A stretch of DNA of 64,000 nucleotides, taken from contig NZ_JZTW01000016.1 in NCBI RefSeq assembly GCF_000962805.1, forward strand, positions 48,851-112,850, in the 5' to 3' direction. A program made the position numbers and the translations under genes. The DNA is from Pseudarthrobacter chlorophenolicus. GTDB taxonomy: Bacteria; Actinomycetota; Actinomycetes; Actinomycetales; Micrococcaceae. The notes under the pieces were generated by a model that saw only the letters and a list, made by a program, of their open reading frames with translations, ran no database searches and was not told where the DNA came from. The number at the start of each line of letters is the position of its first letter. The stretch's first letter is position 1. This document shows, piece after piece, positions 49,599 through 58,193 of the stretch.

Positions 49599-51429
49599 GG
49601 GCGCTCCTCGCTGGAAATTCTGGTGCTGGAAATTCTGGGATTTCTGTGACCCGGACGTGTACTGGCCCGGTGGCTGCGGCTTCCTGTGGCACACGGGAAA
49701 GCCGGCCCGCGGCAACGGACAGCGCGGCCGCGGCGGCTGCGGCGGACTTGCCCCGCCATGCCACATGCTGGTCGGGCCGGACCAGTACGGCTTCGGCTCC
49801 CCAGGCCTCTGACAGGCGCGTGCCGTCGTCGGCGGGCCCGACGGCGGCGATGGTTACCGGAATGCCCTGCCGGGCTGCGGCTTCCCGTACCGGCGCGAAA
49901 GCTTCGTCAACGGGCACCCCGCCCAGGCAGCCGGCGTCGGCCAGCAGCGTGAAACCGGCCCCCAGGGCGTCGTACACGGACAAGGACTCCGCCAGCCACG
50001 CGTGCGGCAGCAGTGACCCCGGGCTGGCGGACGGGACGTAGTGGATGGGGTCCTCCGGCGTCACAGGCAGGCCGTCGGGCACTACCAGGGGCGAGCCCGT
50101 GTACGCATAACCCAGCACCAGCCCCAGCGAATCGAACTCACTCTGCTTCACGGCCAGGGCCTCGCGGGCGATGCGCCGCGCGGCGTCACCGGCAGGCCCG
50201 GTCGCCGCAAGCTCCGGATCCGCGAAGTGGTACGCCAGCGCCTTGCCGTTCCGGGCGGCGTCGCCGATGGTGCGGTCCGCCACCGGCCGGCGCTCCTGGC
50301 CGTAGCTGGCCAACAGCGCAGGGCCGCCCCACCCGTTGAGGGTTCCGGCCAGCTTCCAGGCCAGGTTGGCGGCATCGCCAATGCAGGTGTTGAAGCCGTG
50401 GCCGCCCCACGGCGGGTTGAGGTGCGCGGCGTCGCCCACCAGGAAAATGTTGTCCCGGCTGTACACGGGGGCCAGCAGCATGCGAGCGGTCCACGGATCA
50501 GTGGCCAGCACCTCGATGTCCATCCCGGCGCCCACGAGCGCACGGACCATGGCGCCCGCGTCCTCCGTGCTGACGGTGACGGCAGGGTCCACGCCCTGCA
50601 CGATGGCCCACCAGGTCCCGTCCAGGTCCATGGGTCCCACCATGCCGGACGTTTCCGAGCCCACCACCCAGTACTGCACGGCCGGGTCCAGCGTGATGGC
50701 CGGAGCCAGCGACCTGGAGCGGAACAGGATGCTGATGTTGGACAGCGCCGCGGAACCGCCCTCCAGGCGGATCCCCAGGCTGCGGCGGACTGCGGAGGAC
50801 CCGCCATCGGCACCAATAACGTATTCGGCCGCGATGGTGCGCGACGTGCCCGAGGCATCCGCGATGACGACGACGGCACCCTGGGCAGCGGTACCCTCAC
50901 CGGCGCCCGCAACCACCCCAGCGATGTCAACCTGCGTGACGGTCCAGCCGGCAATGAGCGTCACCAGCGGATTCTCCGCGACGGCGGCCCGGAGGACTTC
51001 CTCAAGGACCGGCTGCGGCACCTGCTGCCCGCCTTCGGGCTGCGGGCCGTAGCGGCCTGGGACCAGCTGGAAGGCGTTGCGGAACCGGCGGAGTTCGTGA
51101 GCGGCCGGGCCGGTGAGACCGGTGCAGAAGATGACGTCCTGGGCGTAGTCCACCGGCAACGGTGAAGCCTCCCGGAGGGCGCCGGCGAGCCCCAGCCTGC
51201 GCAGGTGGGTCATGGTGCGGGCGTTGGTGGTCTTGGCCCGGGGCCGGGTGTGGTCCACGCCGGTGCGCGGTTCGATGACGGTGCTGGCGATGCCGCGGGA
51301 GGCCAGGTCCAGGGCCAGGAACAGCCCGCTGGGACCGCCGCCGGCGATCAGGACCTGGGCCATCTCCGGGATGTCCGCCGCCTCCGTGACGGGAAAAGTG
51401 CGGGGCAACCCGCGTGGACGGGCACTCAT
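49576..51429 (-). CDS. FAD-dependent aromatic monooxygenase
   Basis: 617 residues. The GxGxxG site VLIAGGGPSGLFLALDLASRG, the DG motif VIGADGGSSAVRRSLG and the GD motif FLVGDAAHLNPPWGGHGFNTCIGDAANLAWKLA are complete, as in class A phenol or phenylpropionate hydroxylases (MhpA, TfdB). A C-terminal thioredoxin-like domain (about 460-580) matches the longer members. Such enzymes hydroxylate a phenolic ring ortho or para to a hydroxyl using NAD(P)H and O2. The ATG shares one base with the FAH gene stop (TGATG). Within this operon it could act on a phloroglucinol or other flavonoid-derived ring. Confidence 0.88.
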   Translation of the reverse strand: MSARPRGLPRTFPVTEAADIPEMAQVLIAGGGPSGLFLALDLASRGIASTVIEPRTGVDHTRPRAKTTNARTMTHLRRLGLAGALREASPLPVDYAQDVIFCTGLTGPAAHELRRFRNAFQLVPGRYGPQPEGGQQVPQPVLEEVLRAAVAENPLVTLIAGWTVTQVDIAGVVAGAGEGTAAQGAVVVIADASGTSRTIAAEYVIGADGGSSAVRRSLGIRLEGGSAALSNISILFRSRSLAPAITLDPAVQYWVVGSETSGMVGPMDLDGTWWAIVQGVDPAVTVSTEDAGAMVRALVGAGMDIEVLATDPWTARMLLAPVYSRDNIFLVGDAAHLNPPWGGHGFNTCIGDAANLAWKLAGTLNGWGGPALLASYGQERRPVADRTIGDAARNGKALAYHFADPELAATGPAGDAARRIAREALAVKQSEFDSLGLVLGYAYTGSPLVVPDGLPVTPEDPIHYVPSASPGSLLPHAWLAESLSVYDALGAGFTLLADAGCLGGVPVDEAFAPVREAAARQGIPVTIAAVGPADDGTRLSEAWGAEAVLVRPDQHVAWRGKSAAAAAAALSVAAGRLSRVPQEAAATGPVHVRVTEIPEFPAPEFPARSARANAVIP

Positions 51430-52319
51430 CAGGCACGGCTCCGCAGGGAAATGTCACCCACGGGGGTGGTCAGGGTGCCCAGCTTCTCGATCTCCACCTG
51501 AACGGTGTCGCCGGGCTGCAGCAGCCACTGCGGGGTGCGGGCGTAGCCCACGCCTTCCGGGGTGCCGGTGGCGATGACGTCGCCCGGGTGCAGCGTGAAG
51601 GTCTGGCTGATCAGCGAGATGATGGCCGGCACGGAGAAGATCATGTCCCGGGTGTTGCCGTTCTGGGCTTCGATGCCGTTGACCAGGGTCCGGACCTGGA
51701 GTCCGTCGCGGAGGTCGCCCACCTCGTCGCGGCTGACCAGGGGACCGAGCGGGCCGCTGAAGTCCCCGTTCTTGCCCAGGGTCCACTGCGAGGTCAGCTT
51801 CTGGGCCTTCCGGGAGGTGATGTCGTTGAAGGTGGAGTAGCCAAAGACGGCCTCCGCTGCCGTGGCCTCGTCCGCGGACTCAACCCGGCGGCCGATGTAG
51901 GCGGCCACTTCGGCTTCCCAGTCCAGGCCGTCCTCTCCGGCCGGGACGGGAACCGGGACGTTGCCCACGGACAGGGACGCCGTCCAGCGGGCGAACAGGG
52001 TGGGGTACGGGGGCAGTTCCTGGTCCTTGAAGCTTCCTTCGGCCACATGCGCCTTGTAGTTCAGGCCCACGCAGATCACCCTGGCCGCGGCGGGGACGAG
52101 GGGCACCTCGGCGACGCTCCCCCGCTCCAGCCAGGCGCCGGCGTCGGACGCGCCCGAGGACGCTCCGGCAGGCACGCCAGACACCAGCGTGGCTGCCTTG
52201 TCCTGCCAGCCTTCGGGGTCGGCCCAGAAGTCGGTGACGGTGGCCAGCGGAAGGACGCGCTGTCCGGCGAGGGCTGCCGCCCAGGGTTCGCCGTTGTGGT
52301 TGATGCCAATGAACTGCAT
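51429..52319 (-). CDS. Fumarylacetoacetate hydrolase family protein
   Basis: 296 residues. The metal site blocks VICVGLNYKAHVAE, LDWEAEVAAYIGRRVE, GYSTFNDITSRKAQ and the C-terminal HPGDVIATGTPEGVGYA are all present. FAH enzymes hydrolyse C-C bonds of acylpyruvates and ring-cleavage products, or decarboxylate/hydrate them, late in aromatic catabolism. GAAAGG precedes the ATG. It lies between the alpha/beta hydrolase and the monooxygenase. Confidence 0.9.
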   Translation of the reverse strand: MQFIGINHNGEPWAAALAGQRVLPLATVTDFWADPEGWQDKAATLVSGVPAGASSGASDAGAWLERGSVAEVPLVPAAARVICVGLNYKAHVAEGSFKDQELPPYPTLFARWTASLSVGNVPVPVPAGEDGLDWEAEVAAYIGRRVESADEATAAEAVFGYSTFNDITSRKAQKLTSQWTLGKNGDFSGPLGPLVSRDEVGDLRDGLQVRTLVNGIEAQNGNTRDMIFSVPAIISLISQTFTLHPGDVIATGTPEGVGYARTPQWLLQPGDTVQVEIEKLGTLTTPVGDISLRSRA

Positions 52320-52377
52320 GAGGTGGCCTTTCAGGTCTGGCGGCCGGGCAGGAGGGCTGCCCGGGGGTGGTGGGAAA

Positions 52378-53340
52378 TCAGCGCTCCGACTGGCGGCGGA
52401 GGAAATCGAGGGTTGCTGCGGTGGCCGTTTCGGCAGCGGCGCTGCTGCCGTCCGGGGTGGCCCACATATGGTCCGCACCGTCCAGCAGGAGGAGTTCGAC
52501 GGCGGCGCCCGCGTTTTCCAGCGCCCGGGCAAGGGCGGCGGACTGGGCGGAGGGGACGAACCGGTCGGCCGTTCCGTGGATGAGGAGGAACGGCGGGGCA
52601 CCCGCGTGCGCGTAGGTGAGGGGGCTGGCGGCCCTGGCCTGGTCCGGGGCCTCAGCCGGCTGGGCTCCGATGAGCAGGGCTTCGCGGGAACCGGGGTCGT
52701 CGGCGCTGGCAACGGCGTCGGGCCTGGCCTGGGCTCCCATTCGCACCAGGTCGGTGGGCGGATACCAGGCGACCACTGCGGCCACGCTGTCAGCGGTGCC
52801 GGTGCCGCCGTCGTCCGTAAACGCGGCTGAGGCGGCGGTCAGGCCAACCAGGCTGGCGAGGTGGCCGCCCGCGGAATCGCCCCACGCGTAGATGCGCCCG
52901 GGGTCCACGTTGTAGCGGGCGGCGTGGGCCCGCAGCCAGCGGACCGCAGCCTTGGCGTCGTGCAGCTGGGCGGGAAATATGGCGGTGTCCGTGAGCCGGT
53001 AGTCCGCGGAAGCCACAACAAAACCGGCGTCCACCAGCTGTTCAATAGGACTGAGCCCGAAGCCGTCCACGGTGGGCCCCAGCGAGGAACGCTCCCCCAT
53101 CCGCCAGCCGCCGCCGTGGAAGTGGACCACGGCAGGGTGCGGGCCGCCGGCGCGCCGGGCGGAATCCGCCGAGGGGAGGTAGAGGTCCAGCAGCAGCGGC
53201 GCTCCGCCATCGGGGCGGGCGAACTCGATCCCCCGAAGGATCCGCCCCGCCGTCGTCGTTGACTCCATGTGTACCGCGCCGTTCTGTCCCGTGATGATCC
53301 CGTGGTGACTGCCTGACAAGCCCGCTGCGGGCTGTGTCAT
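52378..53340 (-). CDS. Alpha/beta hydrolase (HSL-type esterase)
   Basis: 320 residues. Oxyanion motif VVHFHGGGWRMG, nucleophile elbow YAWGDSAGGHLASL, acid in FLLIHGTADRFVP and His in LLLDGADHMWATP place it in the hormone-sensitive lipase type of esterases. It could cleave an aromatic ester, for instance the depside formed by quercetinase, but this is inference. The ATG has a poor ribosome site; an internal ATG (MESTTTAGRI) is an alternative. First gene of the minus-strand operon, with a palindromic operator 43 bp upstream. Confidence 0.87.
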   Translation of the reverse strand: MTQPAAGLSGSHHGIITGQNGAVHMESTTTAGRILRGIEFARPDGGAPLLLDLYLPSADSARRAGGPHPAVVHFHGGGWRMGERSSLGPTVDGFGLSPIEQLVDAGFVVASADYRLTDTAIFPAQLHDAKAAVRWLRAHAARYNVDPGRIYAWGDSAGGHLASLVGLTAASAAFTDDGGTGTADSVAAVVAWYPPTDLVRMGAQARPDAVASADDPGSREALLIGAQPAEAPDQARAASPLTYAHAGAPPFLLIHGTADRFVPSAQSAALARALENAGAAVELLLLDGADHMWATPDGSSAAAETATAATLDFLRRQSER

Positions 53341-53383
53341 GAATCAACTCTGGGGTATCGGGACGCTGCACGGCGCGGCCGGT

Positions 53384-53396
53384 TTCACTGAATGAA
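53384..53396. promoter_or_regulatory. Palindromic operator TTCACTGAATGAA
   Basis: Differs from TTCATTGAATGAA (47128) at one base and lies 43 bp upstream of the hydrolase-FAH-monooxygenase-DUF3500 operon. Confidence 0.6.
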
Positions 53397-53417
53397 AAGG
53401 CTTGCCGGGCGTGCGCC

Positions 53418-54389
53418 TTACCGCGGCCGGTAGTGGTCGGCCAGCTTGGCCAGGCCTTCGTCCAGCGACACAGCTGGGGTCCAGTCCAGGAGCTCCCGGG
53501 TGCGGCGCTGGTCGAACCAGTGGGCAGTGGACAGCTGCTCGGCGAGGAACCTGGTCATGGGCGGCTCTTCCTTCCGCCCGGCCCACAGCCACAGCTTTTC
53601 CACCACGGCCCCAACACCCCGGGCCACGGCTCCGGGAACGGCCCACGCCGGCGCCGCAACGCCACCGGCGGTGCAGATGCCGGCGAGAAGTTCACCCACC
53701 GGGCGGGGCTCACCGTTGCTGACCACCACCGCCTGGCCGTGGACGTGGTCCATGCGTCCCAGCGCGGCCACCATGGCGGACGCCGCGTTGTCCACGTAGG
53801 TGGTATCGATCAGGGCCGCCCCGGCGTCCAGCAAGGGCAGGCGGCCGACGGCGGCACGCGCCAGGACGCGCTCCACCAGTTGCGTGTCGCCCGGGCCCCA
53901 GACGATGTGCGGGCGCACGGCGGCCACCCGGAATCCCGGGGAGTCTGCGGCCAGGGCCAGCAGTTCGGCGGCTCCCTTGGTGCGGGCGTAGTCGCCGTGG
54001 GCGTGCTCAGGGTCTGCCGGGCCTGCTCCCAGCCCCACGATGGCGGCGCCGGAGTTCGCCACTGACGGGGACGAGACGAACACGAAGTCCGGGACACCTG
54101 CCTCCAGGGCGGCGGCCAGAAGCCGGCGGGTGCCCTCGATGTTTACCTCATCGAACTCCGCTGCGCTTCCCGTGAAGGAGACCTTTGCCGCCAGGTGGAT
54201 AACGCCGTCCTGGTCCCGGACGGCATCCTTCAGTACCTCAACATCGGTGATGGACCCGCAGAGGTCCGTAGCGCCGTCGACCCCCGACGGGCGCCGCTGC
54301 AGCGTGGTGACGGCGTGGCCCTCACGGACCAGCAGCCGCGCGACAGCTCCGCCCAGCATGCCGCTGGCGCCGGTGACCAGGACCCTCAT
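53418..54389 (-). CDS. oleD: Olefin biosynthesis dehydrogenase OleD (NAD-dependent epimerase/3beta-HSD-like SDR)
   Basis: 323 residues. Rossmann motif VTGASGMLGGAVARLL, Ser in FVFVSSPSVANSG, Tyr-Lys in GDYARTKGAAEL. OleD reduces the beta-keto acid made by OleA to a beta-hydroxy acid with NADPH, before OleC forms a beta-lactone and OleB releases the alkene. The ATG overlaps the OleBC stop by four bases, and the oleA-oleBC-oleD order fixes the assignment. Confidence 0.88.
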   Translation of the reverse strand: MRVLVTGASGMLGGAVARLLVREGHAVTTLQRRPSGVDGATDLCGSITDVEVLKDAVRDQDGVIHLAAKVSFTGSAAEFDEVNIEGTRRLLAAALEAGVPDFVFVSSPSVANSGAAIVGLGAGPADPEHAHGDYARTKGAAELLALAADSPGFRVAAVRPHIVWGPGDTQLVERVLARAAVGRLPLLDAGAALIDTTYVDNAASAMVAALGRMDHVHGQAVVVSNGEPRPVGELLAGICTAGGVAAPAWAVPGAVARGVGAVVEKLWLWAGRKEEPPMTRFLAEQLSTAHWFDQRRTRELLDWTPAVSLDEGLAKLADHYRPR

Positions 54390-57076
54390 GGTTTCCCCGG
54401 ACGGCCGCCGGCCAGCACGCGCGTTGCCCAGCGCGAAAGCCGCGTCCTGTCGATCTTGGCGTTATGCCGGATGTCGGTGGGCTGCGCGGGAACAGCCAGC
54501 ACCGCGGAAATTTCGACGCCGGCCGTGCGGGCTGCTGTGCGGACGCTTGCGGCGAGTGCGGGTTCGGCCGGTCCCGCAGTGCGCGTTGGAGGCAAGGTTT
54601 CGACGACGGCCACCACTGCCTGCGTACCGGACGGCCCCACGCCGGTAACGGCTGCCAGCCGGACACCGTCCAGAAGTTCGATGGCCTGCTCGGCACCTAC
54701 CGGGGTTACTGCGGCGCCGGGTGCCGTCACCACGTGGGCGAGGCGGCCTTCCACCCAGAGCCGGCCGGCGGCGTCGAAGTGCCCCACATCCCCGGTGCGG
54801 TGCCAGCCGGGCAGTGCGGCGCTCTCCCGCTGGGTCAGCCAGAGTCTGTCGTACGAGTCCTTGACGTGCGGGGCGCTGACCAGGATTTCACCGGTCACGC
54901 CGGCATCCGTCACCGGGGTGGTTCCGGACGCGGTGCCGTCCGCCGCAAGCGGGATGATGGCCAGGCGTGCCCCGTGGACGGGTTTGCCCACGCACACGCC
55001 GTTGCCGCCGCCCCGGAGGTTTCCGGCCGCTGTTTCGGCGTCGGCTTCCCTGATCTGTTCCAGGCTGATGTCCGTCACCGGCAGGGCTTCGGTCATGCCG
55101 TAGGGGGTGTGCAGCGAAGCCGCAGGAACCAGTTGCTGGACCTCTGCCAGGAGCGGTTCGGGGACGGGGGCTCCGGCAGAGAGCAGCAGCTCTACCCGTG
55201 CCAGCGCCTTGAGTCCCGTTTCATCGAGGTCTTCGCGGGTGTCGACGACGTTGCGCAGCGCCGCCGGTGAGGCAAACACCACTGTCGCATCGATGGCTTT
55301 GGCAGCGTCAGCCAGCGCGCGGGCCGTCAGGGTGCGGGGCGCCGTGACGTCCATGGCCGGTGTGACGGAGACGGCGCCCAGGGCCGGGCCAAGCAGGGCG
55401 AAGGGCGCGAAGCCGGCTACCAGCTTCGAACCGGCGCGGATCCCGAAGGTGCCGGCCACGGTGTCCCGCATCGCGGCCAGCTGCCGGTGTGTGTAGAGCA
55501 CGCCCTTGGCCGGCCCGGTGGAGCCCGAGGTGAACAGCACGGCGGCGGGAGCGTCCGGATCCAAGGCGTCGGTACGCTCCGCGGCCGGGCGTCGGGCGCC
55601 GGAGCGGCCCAGTTCCGCGAGGGAGGTTTCGGCGCCGAGGAGCCGACGGCGGGCGGCCGGGAGGGTGCCCACGCTGATCCGGCGGCCGGGCCAGCCCAGG
55701 GCGGCGGCTGCCGCCAGGGCCTTGTCGATGCCGATGATGAAGTCCGGGGTGGCGCCTTTCACGGCGCGGCTCAGGCCCTTGGTTCCCAGCCCGGCGTCGG
55801 CAACCACCACCACGGCGCCCAGTCGCAGGCAGGCGTAGAGGGCCACCGTGAGGTCGACCCCGGGCGGCACCATGAGGCTGACCCTGCTGCCGCGCTGCAC
55901 TCCGGATTCCGCGAGCCCGGCAGCGACGTCCAGGATTCTTTGGTCAAGCTGCTGCCAGCTGAGCGTCCGGGCTGCCGTACCGTCCGGAGCCATCTCCACG
56001 ACGGCGGAACCCGTGCCGGCGGGCCCGGCGGCCTGTTCGTCGAGCAGGTCCCAAAGGGGCCGGAACGCGGCGGCCTCCAGCCCGGCGGGGTTGGCTGCGG
56101 TGCCCGCAGAATCAGTGGGGGCACCCACAACAGTGGCAGGACCCGCACCCGCCCGGGCCGCAAGCCACTCAAACACCGGTGTGGCAATGTCCCGGTCCTC
56201 CGCCACAAGGTGTCCGGCGCCTTCGAAGCGGTGCACCTTGGCGTGCGGAAGCCTGCCGATCAGGTCCTTGAGGTAGCGGTCCGAAAAGATCGGATCACGC
56301 GGGCCCCACAGCATCAGGGCCGGGACTGTCAGCCCGCGGAGCCCTTCCGCCACGCCGGCCAGCGCCGCAAAGCTGGGGTGGAATTCGTCCACCGGGATGT
56401 CGGCCACGAAGTTTCCCACGCCGGAACGCCGGCCGGCACTCCGGTAGGGGGCCATGTAGGCGGCGCGGATGTCAGCGGCAAGCGGCGGGTGGGCCAGCGA
56501 ATGGGTTACCCGCAGGAAGGCGTCGGAAGTTACCGTTCCCCACTGGTGGACCGCAGGGTGCAGGGCCAGCCGGAGCGCGGGCGGAATTTTGCATGTGGAC
56601 GGCTGGTGGACGGCCGTGTTGGTCAGGACCACCCCGGCGAGCTGGTCCTGGTGGGCCAGCGCCCAGCCCAGGCTGATGACGCCGCCCCAGTCGTGTCCCA
56701 CGGTGACCACGGGACCGTCAAGGCCCAGCGCTGCGGTGAGGTCGCCCAGGTCGTTGATGCGGTCGGCGAGGCGCCGGAACGTGCCGGTGCGTTCCGAAAA
56801 GCCCATGTCCAGCTGGTCCACCGCCACCACGCGCCACGGATGCGCGGGATCGGACCCGGCCGCCAGCAGCGTTCGCCACAGATAGGACCAGGTGGGGTTG
56901 CCGTGCACGCACAGCAGGGTGCCGGCGGGTGTCAGCCCAAGGGCCTCGAGCTGGGGGCCGTTATCCAGGATGTGCCAGTTGCGGACCGCTCCGGGCTGGT
57001 CCGCTCCCGAGGTGGAGGGAACTGCCAGTTCGCGGGACCACTGCGGGTCCACGCCGGGCCAGGCGGCGGCTACCAA
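54386..57076 (-). CDS. oleBC: Fused OleB-OleC: beta-lactone decarboxylase (haloalkane dehalogenase-like) and beta-lactone synthetase
   Basis: 896 residues in two enzymes. Residues about 30-310 are an alpha/beta hydrolase of the haloalkane dehalogenase family: CVHGNPTW (Asn60), nucleophile Asp129 in VTVGHDWGG, His289 in FEGAGHLVAED; this is OleB. A Gly/Ala/Pro linker (about 308-335) leads to an AMP-ligase fold: AAVLFTSGSTGPAKGVLYTH (511-530), PYGMTEALPVT and GWHRTGDVGHFDAAGRLWVEGR; this is OleC. OleC closes the beta-hydroxy acid to a beta-lactone and OleB decarboxylates it to a cis-olefin. The fusion is known from actinobacteria such as Micrococcus luteus. TTG start overlaps the oleA stop by seven bases. 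Confidence 0.92.
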   Translation of the reverse strand: MVAAAWPGVDPQWSRELAVPSTSGADQPGAVRNWHILDNGPQLEALGLTPAGTLLCVHGNPTWSYLWRTLLAAGSDPAHPWRVVAVDQLDMGFSERTGTFRRLADRINDLGDLTAALGLDGPVVTVGHDWGGVISLGWALAHQDQLAGVVLTNTAVHQPSTCKIPPALRLALHPAVHQWGTVTSDAFLRVTHSLAHPPLAADIRAAYMAPYRSAGRRSGVGNFVADIPVDEFHPSFAALAGVAEGLRGLTVPALMLWGPRDPIFSDRYLKDLIGRLPHAKVHRFEGAGHLVAEDRDIATPVFEWLAARAGAGPATVVGAPTDSAGTAANPAGLEAAAFRPLWDLLDEQAAGPAGTGSAVVEMAPDGTAARTLSWQQLDQRILDVAAGLAESGVQRGSRVSLMVPPGVDLTVALYACLRLGAVVVVADAGLGTKGLSRAVKGATPDFIIGIDKALAAAAALGWPGRRISVGTLPAARRRLLGAETSLAELGRSGARRPAAERTDALDPDAPAAVLFTSGSTGPAKGVLYTHRQLAAMRDTVAGTFGIRAGSKLVAGFAPFALLGPALGAVSVTPAMDVTAPRTLTARALADAAKAIDATVVFASPAALRNVVDTREDLDETGLKALARVELLLSAGAPVPEPLLAEVQQLVPAASLHTPYGMTEALPVTDISLEQIREADAETAAGNLRGGGNGVCVGKPVHGARLAIIPLAADGTASGTTPVTDAGVTGEILVSAPHVKDSYDRLWLTQRESAALPGWHRTGDVGHFDAAGRLWVEGRLAHVVTAPGAAVTPVGAEQAIELLDGVRLAAVTGVGPSGTQAVVAVVETLPPTRTAGPAEPALAASVRTAARTAGVEISAVLAVPAQPTDIRHNAKIDRTRLSRWATRVLAGGRPGKP

Positions 57077-58092
57077 ACGATTTCAATCATCGCGGTGTTC
57101 AGGCCCGAGCCCACGCCCATGCAGAGGACGCGGTCCCCCGCTTCGAGGGACTGGGATTCGGCGGCAAGGGTCATGGGCAGCGAAGCCGGCCCCACGTTGC
57201 CCCAGTGCGGGAAAGTGATGGGAACCTTGGCCGGGTCCAGGTCGATGGCATCGATGATGGCCTGGGTGTAGGCGTTGCTCACCTGGTGGGTGACGTACCG
57301 GTCCATGGTGGCCCAGTCCCACTCGGGCTGCGCCTCGTGCCAGGCGTCCACCACAAGCTGCAGGCCGCCGTCGAGCAGTCCCTTGGTGTCGGTGGCCATG
57401 CCGTCGATGCCGCCCACGCACAGTTCGTGGTGTTCGGTACCGGCGCGCATCACCCCGCCCACCAGCCGGTGCGCGCCGGGGTGTCCGTCTGCCGGGCCGA
57501 GGACCGCCGCGGCAGCGCCGGATCCCAGGGTCAGCGTGGCGAACTCGCGGTTGAAGTCCTCGCGGGTGGTTTCGGGCCGCTGCAGCCGGGCGAGCGTCGC
57601 TTCCTGCGTGGCTTCGGCGTCCTCGGCGTTGACGATCACGGCGTACTTGATCTGGCCGGAGTCAATCATGTTGGCCGCGAGCGTCAGGCCGTTGACGAAC
57701 CCGAGGCACGCGTTGGCGAGGTCGAAGTTCATGGCCGACGACGGCAGGCCCAGTCCGTGGTGGATCTTCACCGCAACGGACGGCTCCAGGTTGCGCCGGG
57801 TCACCGAGGTGTTGATCAGCAGGCCAACCTCGGACGCTTCGACGCCGGCCTCGGCAAGGGCCTTGGCTCCTGCCTCGATGGCGGCGTCGTCAAACGACGT
57901 GCCGGCCGCCCACCAGCGGCGGTGCGTGATCCCGGCGACGCGTTCCAGGAGCCGGGGCGGGAATTTCAGCCGCTGCAGTGTCGATGCCAGCCGGCGGTCG
58001 AAGTCAACGGAGCTCACGATCCTTGGAGCTTCGACGCTGCTCACCGAGAGCAGCGCGGTGTTGGTGTGACGGAAGGTTGCATTACCTACCAA
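57070..58092 (-). CDS. oleA: OleA, acyl-CoA head-to-head condensing thiolase
   Basis: 340 residues, ketoacyl-synthase III/thiolase fold. Cys129 in NFDLANACLGFVNG, His269 in YVTHQVSNAY and Asn299 in HWGNVGPASLP form the triad; Glu103 in RRNLEPSVAVK corresponds to the base special to OleA. It joins two fatty acyl-CoAs to a beta-keto acid, the first step to long-chain olefins. A TTG start with CAGGGGC six bases upstream gives MVGNATFRHTN. It is the first gene of the ole operon. Confidence 0.92.
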   Translation of the reverse strand: MVGNATFRHTNTALLSVSSVEAPRIVSSVDFDRRLASTLQRLKFPPRLLERVAGITHRRWWAAGTSFDDAAIEAGAKALAEAGVEASEVGLLINTSVTRRNLEPSVAVKIHHGLGLPSSAMNFDLANACLGFVNGLTLAANMIDSGQIKYAVIVNAEDAEATQEATLARLQRPETTREDFNREFATLTLGSGAAAAVLGPADGHPGAHRLVGGVMRAGTEHHELCVGGIDGMATDTKGLLDGGLQLVVDAWHEAQPEWDWATMDRYVTHQVSNAYTQAIIDAIDLDPAKVPITFPHWGNVGPASLPMTLAAESQSLEAGDRVLCMGVGSGLNTAMIEIVW

Positions 58093-58193
58093 TTCAAGCC
58101 CCTGTTCGTTTCTGTCCTGCGGTGTCTATTACCCACCGGCGCAGGAGCTTAACTATGCAGGCAAGTACCCCGTCGTGCACATTTATTCCCGGG

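Noticed and set aside
49611..49640. Direct repeat CTGGAAATTCTGG as a regulatory site
   Set aside because: It encodes the EFPAPEFPA repeat at the C-terminus of the monooxygenase, so coding repetition explains it.
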